Assembly: GCF_007858255.1 (NCBI RefSeq)
Contig: NZ_VFEU01000004.1
Location: forward strand, 186,001-250,000
Direction: 5' to 3'
Source: Pseudomonas rhodesiae
GTDB taxonomy: Bacteria; Pseudomonadota; Gammaproteobacteria; Pseudomonadales; Pseudomonadaceae
Length of the DNA stretch: 64,000 nucleotides
The notes beneath the pieces were generated by a model. The model saw only the letters and a list, made by a program, of their open reading frames with translations, did not search any database and had not been told where the DNA came from. How positions within the stretch are numbered: the stretch's first letter is position 1; each line of letters begins with the position of its first letter. Shown piece after piece: positions 16,833 through 24,725 of this stretch. Position numbers and translations under genes: made by a program.

Positions 16833-18395
16833 TTATTTATCGGTCTTGAGGATTTCGTAATCGCGCAATTTATTGGCGATGGTGGTGTGCGACACGCCCA
16901 GGCGCTTGCCCAGTTGTCGACTGCTGGGATGTTCGACATACAGGCTTTCCAACACCGCTTTCTCGAAGCGCCCGACAATCGCCTCCAAACCGCCGTCCAG
17001 TGAAAAATCGCCAAGGGGCTGACGCACGCCGTAATCCGGCAGACGAATATGCTCGACCTTCACCGTGCCGCCGTCGCACAACGACACCGCCTGGAACAGC
17101 ACGTTTTCCAACTGCCGCACATTGCCCGGCCAGTGATAATGGCTGAGGCGCTCCATCGCCGCCGGTGCCAACGTGGGCAACGGGCAGCCGATCTGGCGGC
17201 TGGCCTGGTCAAGAAAATGCTCCACCAGCGGCGCCAGGCCATCCAGGCATTCGCGCAGGGGTGGGATATGTAGGGACAGCACATTGAGGCGGTGGTAGAG
17301 GTCCTGGCGGAATTCGCCGCGCGCGCAGAGTTCGGACAGGTCCACCTGAGTCGCGCAAATCACCCGCACATCCAGGTACACCTCTTCGTCACTGCCGACG
17401 CGGCGGAAGCAACCGTCCTGCAAGAAGCGCAGCAATTTCACCTGCAGGCGCGCGCTCATTTCGCCCACACCGTCGAGAAACAACGTACCGCCCGCAGTCA
17501 GCTCCAGCAGCCCCAACTTGCCTTCCGCCCGGGCGCCTTCGAACGCGCCGGGGCCGTAGCCGAACAGCTCGGTCTCGGCCATCGACTCCGGCAGGCCGGC
17601 GCAGTTGAGGGCCATCAGCGGCGACTGCCCGCGCGGACTGGCCAAGTGGCAGGCGCGCGCCAACAGTTCTTTGCCGGTGCCGGTCTCGCCTTCTATTAAT
17701 AGCGGCGCGTCCAACGGGGCCATGCGCCGTGCTTCACGCACCACGGCGGCCATCACCTTGGAGCTTTGGAAGATGCTGTCAAAGCCGCGCAGTTCCTGCT
17801 TGCGCACGTTGTAGATGCGCTCGCCGACCCGGTCCGCACGATGCAACGTCAGCACGGCGCCGGCCATGGCTTCACTGTCATCGTGTTCGGAGGATTGCAG
17901 CGGCGCGATATCCGCCAGGAACACGTCGCCCTTGACCTTGACCCGCAGGCCGTTGATCCGCGACTTGCTGGCGCGCACCAGTTCCGGCAAATCGAAATCC
18001 TCGGCGTAGCGTGACAACGGAATGCCCGGCACCTCGTCCACCCGCACCCCCAGCAACTGCGCCGCCGCACGGTTGGCGGCGACGATGGAGCCGCCCATGT
18101 CGATGGACAGCACCGGAAAGTCCAGGGCGCCCAGCAAGGCATTGAGTTCCATGTGTCGCCGCTCGCTGGGCATCAGCCCTACCCGCTTGACCCCAAACAC
18201 CCCGGCAATCGCCTCGAACTGCGGGCGCAACGCCTGGAATTGCATATTCACCAGGTTCGGACAAAACAGGTAGATAGCATTGCCGTGCTCACCGCCCACC
18301 TCGCCTTTGGCAACGTTGACGCCGTACTCCACCAGCAGGTTGAGAATGTCCCGCAGGATGCCGATGCGGTTCTGGCAATGCACTTTGATACGCAT
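16833..18395 (-). CDS. phhR: PhhR, TyrR-family regulator of aromatic amino acid catabolism
   Basis: 520-aa TyrR-type regulator. Residues 1-70 are an ACT domain (MRIKVHCQNRIGILRDILNL), 80-190 a PAS domain, and from about 206 an AAA+ domain with Walker A GETGTGKE (236-243). Where sigma54 activators have GAFTGA it has GPGAFEGA (281-288), as expected for TyrR/PhhR proteins that act with sigma70. The C-terminus is a Fis-like helix-turn-helix (SRQLGKRLGVSHTTIANKL). PhhR senses phenylalanine or tyrosine and controls phhABC, which starts divergently 258 bp away. Confidence 0.93.
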   Translation of the reverse strand: MRIKVHCQNRIGILRDILNLLVEYGVNVAKGEVGGEHGNAIYLFCPNLVNMQFQALRPQFEAIAGVFGVKRVGLMPSERRHMELNALLGALDFPVLSIDMGGSIVAANRAAAQLLGVRVDEVPGIPLSRYAEDFDLPELVRASKSRINGLRVKVKGDVFLADIAPLQSSEHDDSEAMAGAVLTLHRADRVGERIYNVRKQELRGFDSIFQSSKVMAAVVREARRMAPLDAPLLIEGETGTGKELLARACHLASPRGQSPLMALNCAGLPESMAETELFGYGPGAFEGARAEGKLGLLELTAGGTLFLDGVGEMSARLQVKLLRFLQDGCFRRVGSDEEVYLDVRVICATQVDLSELCARGEFRQDLYHRLNVLSLHIPPLRECLDGLAPLVEHFLDQASRQIGCPLPTLAPAAMERLSHYHWPGNVRQLENVLFQAVSLCDGGTVKVEHIRLPDYGVRQPLGDFSLDGGLEAIVGRFEKAVLESLYVEHPSSRQLGKRLGVSHTTIANKLRDYEILKTDK

Positions 18396-18516
18396 GAATG
18401 AGGCCCGAAAAGAGGGAAGGCGCCGCGTCTTTTTGTCGCTGGGCGCAGAAAGTCGTCAAGATTATGTGACAGTGCGACAGCTTTTCCCAGCCCAACACCA
18501 CGAGCAGACGCCTGCT

Positions 18517-18534
18517 CGTAACGAATACTTTACA
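18517..18534 (-). promoter_or_regulatory. candidate PhhR (TyrR-box) site
   Basis: The minus strand reads TGTAAA-GTATTC-GTTACG, close to the TyrR-box form TGTAAA-N6-TTTACA. It lies in the intergenic region between phhR and phhA, about 120 bp before phhA. An overlapping inverted TTTAC/GTAAA pair is adjacent. Confidence 0.6.
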
Positions 18535-18653
18535 AAAAACGGTAAATTTTCCTACGTTGCACTGCCACAGGTAGCTGGCATCCGCACGCCATCGGGTTAT
18601 CAATAGGCCTATCGCAGGACATAACAAGAACGAATGCCTAGCAGGAGAGCCGT

Positions 18654-19445
18654 ATGAAGCAGACGCACTACGTGGCCCGCGAGCCCGATGCGCAAGGGTT
18701 TATCCACTATCCGCCGGAAGAACATGCGGTGTGGAACACCCTGATCACGCGCCAGTTGAAAGTTATCGAAGGTCGCGCCTGCCAGGAATACCTGGACGGC
18801 ATCGACAAGTTGGGCTTGCCCCTGGACCGAATCCCGCAACTGGGCGAGATCAACCAAGTGCTGGCCGAGACCACCGGTTGGCAAGTCGCTCGCGTGCCGG
18901 CGTTGATCCCCTTCCAAACCTTCTTTGAATTACTCGCCAGCAAGCAGTTTCCGGTGGCGACGTTTATCCGCACCCGCGAAGAACTGGACTACCTGCAAGA
19001 GCCGGATATTTTCCACGAGATCTTCGGCCACTGCCCGCTGCTGACCAACCCTTGGTTCGCTGAATTCACCCACACCTACGGCAAACTCGGGCTGGCGGCG
19101 ACCAAAGAGCAACGAGTCTACTTGGCGCGCCTGTATTGGATGACCATCGAGTTCGGCCTGGTGGACACGCCGGCCGGTCGGCGCATCTACGGCGGCGGGA
19201 TTCTGTCGTCGCCCAAGGAGACGGTGTACAGCCTATCCTCCGAGCCCGAACACCAAGCCTTCGACCCGCTGGAAGCGATGCGCACGCCGTACCGCATCGA
19301 CATCCTGCAACCGCTGTACTTCGTGCTGCCCGACCTCAAGCGTCTGTTCGAGGTGGCGCAGGAAGACATCATGGGCATGGTCGAGCGTGCCATGCAGCTG
19401 GGTCTGCACGCGCCGAAATTCCCGCCCAAACCAAAGGCTGCTTGA
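18654..19445 (+). CDS. phhA: PhhA phenylalanine-4-hydroxylase
   Basis: 263-aa monomeric bacterial phenylalanine hydroxylase. The iron ligands are visible: His121 and His126 in FHEIFGHCPLL and Glu166 in YWMTIEFGLV. It converts phenylalanine to tyrosine using tetrahydropterin and oxygen. AGGAGAG precedes ATG 18654. It heads the phhABC operon, divergent from its regulator phhR. Confidence 0.97.
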   Translation: MKQTHYVAREPDAQGFIHYPPEEHAVWNTLITRQLKVIEGRACQEYLDGIDKLGLPLDRIPQLGEINQVLAETTGWQVARVPALIPFQTFFELLASKQFPVATFIRTREELDYLQEPDIFHEIFGHCPLLTNPWFAEFTHTYGKLGLAATKEQRVYLARLYWMTIEFGLVDTPAGRRIYGGGILSSPKETVYSLSSEPEHQAFDPLEAMRTPYRIDILQPLYFVLPDLKRLFEVAQEDIMGMVERAMQLGLHAPKFPPKPKAA

Positions 19446-19544
19446 ACCGTGCCTTTTAAGGCCAGGTGAGTCTGTTCCCTGGCGCCGCGTTGCTTTAGGG
19501 TGACGCCACTGACCTTCACTTATTCGAATTCAGGACATTTCCAC

Positions 19545-19901
19545 ATGACCACCTTGAACCAAGCCCACTGCGAAGCCTGCCGCGCCGATGCCCCGCAAGT
19601 CAGCGATGAAGAACTGCCGGTACTGATCAAGCAGATCCCTGACTGGAACATCGAAGTGCGCGACGGCGTGATGCAGCTGGAAAAGGTTTTCCTGTTCAAG
19701 AATTTCAAATTCGCCCTGGCCTTCACCAATGCCGTGGGTGAGATTTCCGAAGCAGAAGGCCATCACCCGGGCCTGCTCACCGAATGGGGCAAAGTCACCG
19801 TGACCTGGTGGAGCCACTCCATCAAGGGCCTGCACCGCAACGACTTCATCATGGCCGCGCGCACCGATGAAGTAGCCAAGACCGCCGAGGGTCGCAAGTA
19901 A
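19545..19901 (+). CDS. phhB: PhhB pterin-4a-carbinolamine dehydratase
   Basis: 118-aa PCD/DCoH family protein. The segment [23 protein letters not shown] contains the conserved His-His and W-H active-site residues. It regenerates the pterin cofactor used by PhhA by dehydrating the 4a-carbinolamine. ATG 19545 (MTTLNQAHC) is chosen over an upstream in-frame start at 19500 because family members begin here. Its stop codon overlaps the phhC start (TAATG). Confidence 0.95.
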   Translation: MTTLNQAHCEACRADAPQVSDEELPVLIKQIPDWNIEVRDGVMQLEKVFLFKNFKFALAFTNAVGEISEAEGHHPGLLTEWGKVTVTWWSHSIKGLHRNDFIMAARTDEVAKTAEGRK

Positions 19902-21094
19902 TGCATTTCGATGCCATTGGCCGCGTGCCCGGCGACCCGATCCTCGGGTTGATGGACCTGTACGCCCAGGATGCCAACCCGCACAAGTTCGACCTGGGCG
20001 TAGGCGTCTATAAGGACGACCAGGGCCTCACGCCGATTCCGCCGTCGGTGAAGCTCGCCGAACAGCGCCTGGTAGACCAGCAAACCACCAAGACTTACAT
20101 CGGCGGTCATGGCGACGCCGCGTTCGGCCAACTGATCAGCGAACTGGTGCTGGGCGCCGAATGCGCGCTGTTGCACGGGCGTCGTGCTGGCGCCACCCAG
20201 ACCCCGGGCGGGACCGGCGCGCTGCGCTTGAGCGCCGATTTTATCGCTGCCAACTTGCCAGGCCGTGGTGTCTGGCTGAGCAACCCGACCTGGCCGATCC
20301 ACGAAACCATCTTCGCCAAGGCCGGGCTGAAGGTCAGCCATTACCCCTACGTGGGCGCCGATAACCGCCTGGATGTGGCGGCGATGCTGGCGACCCTCGC
20401 CACCGTGCCGGAAGGCGATGTGGTGTTGCTGCATGCCTGCTGTCATAACCCGACCGGCTTCGATCTGTCCCACGACGATTGGCGCCAGGTGCTGCAGATC
20501 GTGCGCGAACGCCACCTGCTTCCGCTGATCGACTTTGCCTACCAGGGCTTCGGCGATGGCCTGGAACAGGACGCCTGGGCCGTGCGCCTGTTTGCCGCCG
20601 AATTGCCGGAAGTACTGATCACCAGTTCGTGCTCGAAGAACTTCGGCTTATACCGCGACCGCGTCGGCGCATTGATCGTGTGCGCGGCGGATGCCGAGAA
20701 GCTGACGGATGTGCGCAGCCAATTGGCGAATATAGCCCGCAACCTGTGGTCGACCCCGCCGGATCACGGCGCGGCCGTGGTGGCGACCATCCTCGGCGAT
20801 GCCCAGCTCAAACAGCAGTGGAGCGCAGAAGTCGAAGCCATGCGTGGGCGCATCGCGCAGTTGCGTTCCGGGCTGGTGGAGGCCCTGGCGCCCCATGGTC
20901 TAGCGGAGCGATTCGCACACATTGGCGTGCAACGTGGGATGTTCTCCTACACCGGCCTGAGTGCCGAGCAGGTCAAGCAACTGCGCGAGAAGCACAGTGT
21001 GTATATGGTCAGTTCGGGGCGGGCCAATGTGGCGGGAATTGATGCGACACGCTTGGCGTTGCTGGCCGAGGCTATTGCCGACGTCTGCAACTGA
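19901..21094 (+). CDS. phhC: PhhC aromatic amino acid aminotransferase
   Basis: 397-aa class I PLP aminotransferase of the aspartate/tyrosine aminotransferase subfamily. The PLP-binding lysine is in SSCSKNFGLYRDRVG (about Lys246); the HNPTGFD and GRANVAGID (substrate-binding arginine) motifs are present. It transaminates tyrosine and phenylalanine to their 2-oxo acids for onward degradation. Translationally coupled to phhB by a one-base stop/start overlap. Confidence 0.95.
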   Translation: MHFDAIGRVPGDPILGLMDLYAQDANPHKFDLGVGVYKDDQGLTPIPPSVKLAEQRLVDQQTTKTYIGGHGDAAFGQLISELVLGAECALLHGRRAGATQTPGGTGALRLSADFIAANLPGRGVWLSNPTWPIHETIFAKAGLKVSHYPYVGADNRLDVAAMLATLATVPEGDVVLLHACCHNPTGFDLSHDDWRQVLQIVRERHLLPLIDFAYQGFGDGLEQDAWAVRLFAAELPEVLITSSCSKNFGLYRDRVGALIVCAADAEKLTDVRSQLANIARNLWSTPPDHGAAVVATILGDAQLKQQWSAEVEAMRGRIAQLRSGLVEALAPHGLAERFAHIGVQRGMFSYTGLSAEQVKQLREKHSVYMVSSGRANVAGIDATRLALLAEAIADVCN

Positions 21095-21138
21095 ACACTG
21101 CACATCTAAGTCAGTGATCGGTTGACTGATACACCGCT

Positions 21139-21202
21139 ATCGGGGGCAAGCCCCCTCCCACATTGGAATGCGACCAAATGTGGGAGGGGGCTTGCCCCCG
21201 AT
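21139..21202. repeat. REPIN (two REP copies in perfect inverted orientation)
   Basis: Two 26-bp arms (21139-21164 and 21177-21202) are exact inverted copies, each a GTGGGAGGGGGC/TTGCCCCCGAT REP, separated by 12 bases. It lies between the convergent ends of phhC and the LpxH-like gene and may also act as a bidirectional terminator or mRNA stabiliser. REPINs are typical of fluorescent pseudomonads and are mobilised in trans by a RAYT transposase, not seen here. Confidence 0.92.
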
Positions 21203-21214
21203 GGCGATCTGAAG

Positions 21215-22033
21215 TTACAGAAGGTGTGCCTGAGCCACCTCGGCCTTCAGCTGCGCTTCTTTGGCCTGGGCATCCGCCAGCCGATACAACTCGATACTGC
21301 CATCCCAGTGCTCGATCAGCGCCGTGCAAGACTCCACCCAGTCCCCGCAGTTGAGGTAATCCACCTCGCCCACCTTGCGAATCTCCGCATGGTGAATATG
21401 CCCGCACACCACCCCATGCAATTCACGCCGGGTCACTTCGTGGGCGATCGCTTCTTCAAAATCGCTGATAAAACTCACCGCCGTCTTGACCTTGTGCTTG
21501 AGGTACGCCGACAGCGACCAGTAACCATAGCCATAGCGCGCACGCCAGTGGTTCAACCAGCGGTTCAAGGTCAGGGTGAACTCGTAGGCCGAGTCGCCAA
21601 GAAACGCCAGCCAGCGGTGATAACGGGTAATCACGTCAAACTGATCGCCGTGGATCACCAGCAGGTGGCGACCGTCAGCGGTCACATGCACGGCTTCGTC
21701 GACCAACTGGATATTGCCCAGGATCAGCTTGGAATAACGGCGCAGGAATTCATCGTGGTTGCCGGTGACATAGATCACCTCGGTGCCGCGCTTGGCCATG
21801 GTCAACAGGCGGCGGATCACGTTGGTGTGCGCCTGGGGCCAGTACATGCCGCCGCGCATTTTCCAGCCGTCGATAATGTCGCCCACCAGGTAGACCTTAT
21901 CGGCGTGATAGCCCTTGAGGAACTGCGAAAGATGGTCGGCCTGGCAATCCCGGGTGCCCAGGTGCACATCGGAAATCCACAGGGTACGCACCCGTTGTTT
22001 GCGGCTGGGCTTGGCGAACTCGGCACTGGTCAT
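21215..22033 (-). CDS. LpxH-like UDP-2,3-diacylglucosamine diphosphatase / metallophosphoesterase
   Basis: 272-aa calcineurin-like phosphoesterase. The metal-binding motifs appear in order: SDVHLG, GDIIDGW, TGNHDE, HGDQFD and CGHIHHAEI. These match the LpxH/YbbF group, which hydrolyses UDP-2,3-diacylglucosamine in lipid A synthesis, specifically the longer LpxH2-like branch (classical LpxH is near 240 aa). ATG 22033 is preceded by GAGGG with six bases spacing; longer upstream frames have no such site. Substrate is inferred from family only. Confidence 0.82.
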   Translation of the reverse strand: MTSAEFAKPSRKQRVRTLWISDVHLGTRDCQADHLSQFLKGYHADKVYLVGDIIDGWKMRGGMYWPQAHTNVIRRLLTMAKRGTEVIYVTGNHDEFLRRYSKLILGNIQLVDEAVHVTADGRHLLVIHGDQFDVITRYHRWLAFLGDSAYEFTLTLNRWLNHWRARYGYGYWSLSAYLKHKVKTAVSFISDFEEAIAHEVTRRELHGVVCGHIHHAEIRKVGEVDYLNCGDWVESCTALIEHWDGSIELYRLADAQAKEAQLKAEVAQAHLL

Positions 22034-22170
22034 GGGCATCCCTCGACGGTGTTTTCGCGAGCTTGCGCCATGGCGGTTAATGGCCCATGACAAGTGTGGG
22101 TCAGTCTGATGACAGCGACCGGCGCCCACGATGCGTTGTAGACTGGCGCCTCGCCCCCAGGGAGACCGTG

Positions 22171-22920
22171 ATGAGACCGTCCCTTACCCTACGCCACTAC
22201 CTCGAAGCGCCCATCGCCCACAGCCATGCGCATGCGCAGTTGGTGTTCGGCCTATCCGGGCATCTGGATCTGGAGGTCGATGGCCGTGGCAGCCAAGTGC
22301 GCGAAAGCAGCGTGATGGTACTACCCTTCTCTGCCCATCACGCCTGCGGCAGTCGCGATGGCAGCCGCTGCCTGGTGCTGGACATACCCACCGAACATTG
22401 GCTGCTGCAGTCCCTGGGCGAACATGCAGACGCGAGCCGACGCCTGCTCGACCAGCCCGCGCGCCTGGCCCTGGATGCACGTCAGCACCAGTTGGTGCAG
22501 TGGCTGGCCCACAGCCCGGTGGACGACCCGCTGATCGTGCAGCAAGGCTCGGTGTTGCTGCTGGCCAGCCTCAATTCTGCGCAACCCCAGCCCGTGCCAA
22601 GTCGACGCTTGCCCTATCCGGCCTTCAATGCCCATATCGAACGGCACGTGGCGCACCCCTTGCAAGTGGCCGATCTGGCGCGCATCGCCGGGCTGTCGGT
22701 GGCGCGTCTGCACGCGCGGTTCGTCGTCGAGTGCGGACAGACGCCGATGGACTACATCCGCAGCCGACGCCTGCATAAAGCCCTGAGTCTGCTGCGCGAT
22801 ACCGCCCTGCCCATCGGCGAAGTCGCCGAGCGGGTCGGCTATAGCTCCCAGAGCGCGTTTGCCGCCGCTATGTCCCGTGAGTTCGGCGCGTCTCCCGGCG
22901 CGTTGCGGCGCTCGCCTTAG
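22171..22920 (+). CDS. AraC-family transcriptional regulator
   Basis: 249-aa regulator with an N-terminal cupin sensor domain (HSHAHAQLVFGLSGHLDLEV) and a C-terminal double helix-turn-helix (LARIAGLSVARLHARFVVECGQ and GEVAERVGYSSQSAFAAAMSREFG). ATG 22171 follows AGGGAGACCGTG. It lies 100 bp upstream of and parallel to an EamA exporter gene, which it may control; this is inference from position. Confidence 0.9.
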   Translation: MRPSLTLRHYLEAPIAHSHAHAQLVFGLSGHLDLEVDGRGSQVRESSVMVLPFSAHHACGSRDGSRCLVLDIPTEHWLLQSLGEHADASRRLLDQPARLALDARQHQLVQWLAHSPVDDPLIVQQGSVLLLASLNSAQPQPVPSRRLPYPAFNAHIERHVAHPLQVADLARIAGLSVARLHARFVVECGQTPMDYIRSRRLHKALSLLRDTALPIGEVAERVGYSSQSAFAAAMSREFGASPGALRRSP

Positions 22921-23020
22921 GGCGAGCCCTGCGCTAAAACGCGCGAGCCTCACGACAGACGCCAGCCATCCCAAGCCACTAGACTGCGAGCCTGTCACTC
23001 TCGTGGTTTGAAGGAACGCA

Positions 23021-23905
23021 ATGACTCCCCGCACAGCCCTCGGCGCCCTGCATATCGGCGCACTGATGTTTGGCCTTACCGGCGTATTCGGCAAACTGGC
23101 GGCCGCTTCGCCGGCCATCATCGTGTTTGGTCGCGCCGTGTTTGCCGTGCTCGCCCTGGCGGTGTTCGCCCGGTTCGCCAGCCGCGCTCCGTGGAAGCAC
23201 CTGGAGCGGCGCGACTGGCGTCGGCTGCTGGTCAGCGGCGTGTTGCTGGCGGCGCACTGGGTGACATTTTTTCTTGCGGTCAAGGTGGCCGGTGTGGCGG
23301 TCGCGACCCTGGGGTTCACGGCGTTCCCGGCGTTTACGGTCATTCTGGAAGGGCTGATATTCCGCGAGCGTATTCGCGCCAACGAAGTACTGCTGGTGGT
23401 ACTGGTCACGGTCGGCCTGGTGCTGGTGACCCCCGACTTCAACCTGGCTAGTGAAGCCACCGGTGGCCTGCTCTGGGGCATCCTTTCCGGCTTGCTGTTT
23501 TCCCTGTTGTCGCTGAACAACCGCGCCGGCTCCGGGCGCATTCCGGCGGTGCAGGCGGCGCTGTGCCAGAACCTGGTAGTCGCGGCGTGCCTGTTGCCGG
23601 TGGCCGCACCGGGCCTGGCGCATGTGCGAGCGCTGGACTGGTTGTGGATCGGCCTGCTCGGCGTGTTCTGCACCGGCCTGGCCCACAGCCTGTTTGTCGC
23701 CAGCCTGGCGGTGATCAAGGCGCGTACGGCGTCGGTGGTGTTTGCCATGGAGCCGGTCTACAGCATCACAGTGGCGTGGCTGCTGTTTGCCGAAACGCCG
23801 ACCCTGCGCATGCTGCTGGGGGGCGCCTTGATCATCGTCGCCATCGTGATTTCCGGCCTGATGAGCAGTGCCGGCCCAGCCAAACAACCGACCGCAGCGC
23901 CCTGA
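23021..23905 (+). CDS. EamA/DMT-superfamily exporter
   Basis: 294-aa inner-membrane protein with ten predicted transmembrane helices arranged as two EamA repeats. Typical features are GLTGVFGKLAAASP at the N-terminus and FAMEPVYSITVAWLLFAE in the second repeat. DMT transporters export small metabolites or amino acids; the substrate cannot be told. Start supported by AAGGAACGCA. Neighbour of an AraC-type regulator. Confidence 0.9.
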   Translation: MTPRTALGALHIGALMFGLTGVFGKLAAASPAIIVFGRAVFAVLALAVFARFASRAPWKHLERRDWRRLLVSGVLLAAHWVTFFLAVKVAGVAVATLGFTAFPAFTVILEGLIFRERIRANEVLLVVLVTVGLVLVTPDFNLASEATGGLLWGILSGLLFSLLSLNNRAGSGRIPAVQAALCQNLVVAACLLPVAAPGLAHVRALDWLWIGLLGVFCTGLAHSLFVASLAVIKARTASVVFAMEPVYSITVAWLLFAETPTLRMLLGGALIIVAIVISGLMSSAGPAKQPTAAP

Positions 23906-24035
23906 TCTATACTCCGGGCATCCGCAACAGTCTGTCGTCGTTCAACGGATAATGGCTCCTCGACGACAGCCAGAGCATTTTCCGCAGTTGCTGCAAGCGA
24001 GTGGTCACTCCCTTAACGCTATGCAGGACTTGATC

Positions 24036-24317
24036 ATGGAAATGCTCATTAACGTGTTGGTTCAGATCATCAGCGGTGCCGTGGGCGGGAATGTAGCCGG
24101 CATGACCAAACAAAGCCTGGGTACCGGGCTTAACACACTGCTGGGCGGTGTCGGCGGGCTGGTTCTGGGCCAGCTTGTCTCGGCATTGACCGGTACTTCG
24201 GGCGGCGAAGCCCTGGATGTGGCGGCCGTTGGCGGCAATATCCTCGGCGGCGGCGTAGGCGGTGCGGTGTTGACCTGGGTTGTCGGATTCATCAAACAGA
24301 AGTTGGACGCCAGATAG
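24036..24317 (+). CDS. small glycine-rich hydrophobic protein, unknown function
   Basis: 93-aa protein rich in glycine and small residues (LGGVGGLVLGQLVSAL, GGNILGGGVGGAVLTWVVG) with two hydrophobic, glycine-zipper-like stretches and a charged end KQKLDAR. ATG 24036 has AGGA at seven bases; ATG 24021 is an alternative. It looks like a small membrane-associated or membrane-interacting protein. I do not recognise a defined family. Confidence 0.65.
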   Translation: MEMLINVLVQIISGAVGGNVAGMTKQSLGTGLNTLLGGVGGLVLGQLVSALTGTSGGEALDVAAVGGNILGGGVGGAVLTWVVGFIKQKLDAR

Positions 24318-24325
24318 CGCTCAGT

Positions 24326-24351
24326 TCACCGCCCCTTGCACGGGGCGGTGA
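24326..24351. terminator. GC-rich hairpin between convergent genes
   Basis: Stem CACCGCCCC/GGGGCGGTG with a 6-base loop, extended by a T-A pair. It lies just after the small glycine-rich gene and just before the end of the convergent Rdx gene. There is no clear T tract on either side, so it may be an inefficient terminator. Confidence 0.5.
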
Positions 24352-24353
24352 CG

Positions 24354-24641
24354 TCATTGGGTACGGTCGTTGTGGCCCAGATCGCGCGCCGGGGCGATCT
24401 GGTCGCGCACCCGCTGCTTGAGCACCTTGGCCTCGGGGAAACCGCCGTCGGCCTTGCGCTCCCAAATCTGCACACCGTCACAGGTGATATGGAACGTGCC
24501 ACCGGTAGCCGGCACCAGTGAGACCTTACCCAGGTCATCGGCGAATGTGCTCAGCAGTTCCTGGGCCAACCACGCGGCACGCAGCAGCCACTGGCATTGG
24601 GTGCAATAGGTGATGACGACCTCGGGTTTAATCGACGACAT
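24354..24641 (-). CDS. SelT/SelW/SelH-like (Rdx family) thioredoxin-fold protein
   Basis: 95-aa Rdx family protein. The N-terminal strand is followed by the redox CxxC motif (Cys13 and Cys16 in YCTQCQWLL), then LLSTFADDLGKVSLVPATGGTF and GGFPEAKVLKQRVRDQI, a typical SelW-like layout with cysteine in place of selenocysteine. A redox role is likely but the partner is unknown. A much longer open frame continues upstream across plpD; ATG 24641 is the family-like start. Divergent from plpD by 84 bp. Confidence 0.85.
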   Translation of the reverse strand: MSSIKPEVVITYCTQCQWLLRAAWLAQELLSTFADDLGKVSLVPATGGTFHITCDGVQIWERKADGGFPEAKVLKQRVRDQIAPARDLGHNDRTQ

Positions 24642-24725
24642 AATTTGACAGGTTCCTGGCATAACGGGTGCGGAGGATCGGGTGGCTATAATAGCGGCCT
24701 TTATCGTCCAGCTCCGAGATTCAAG

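Noticed and set aside
22321..23748. 475-codon minus-strand frame opposite the AraC and EamA genes
   Set aside because: The plus-strand genes have clear domains and ribosome sites; the antisense frame has none.
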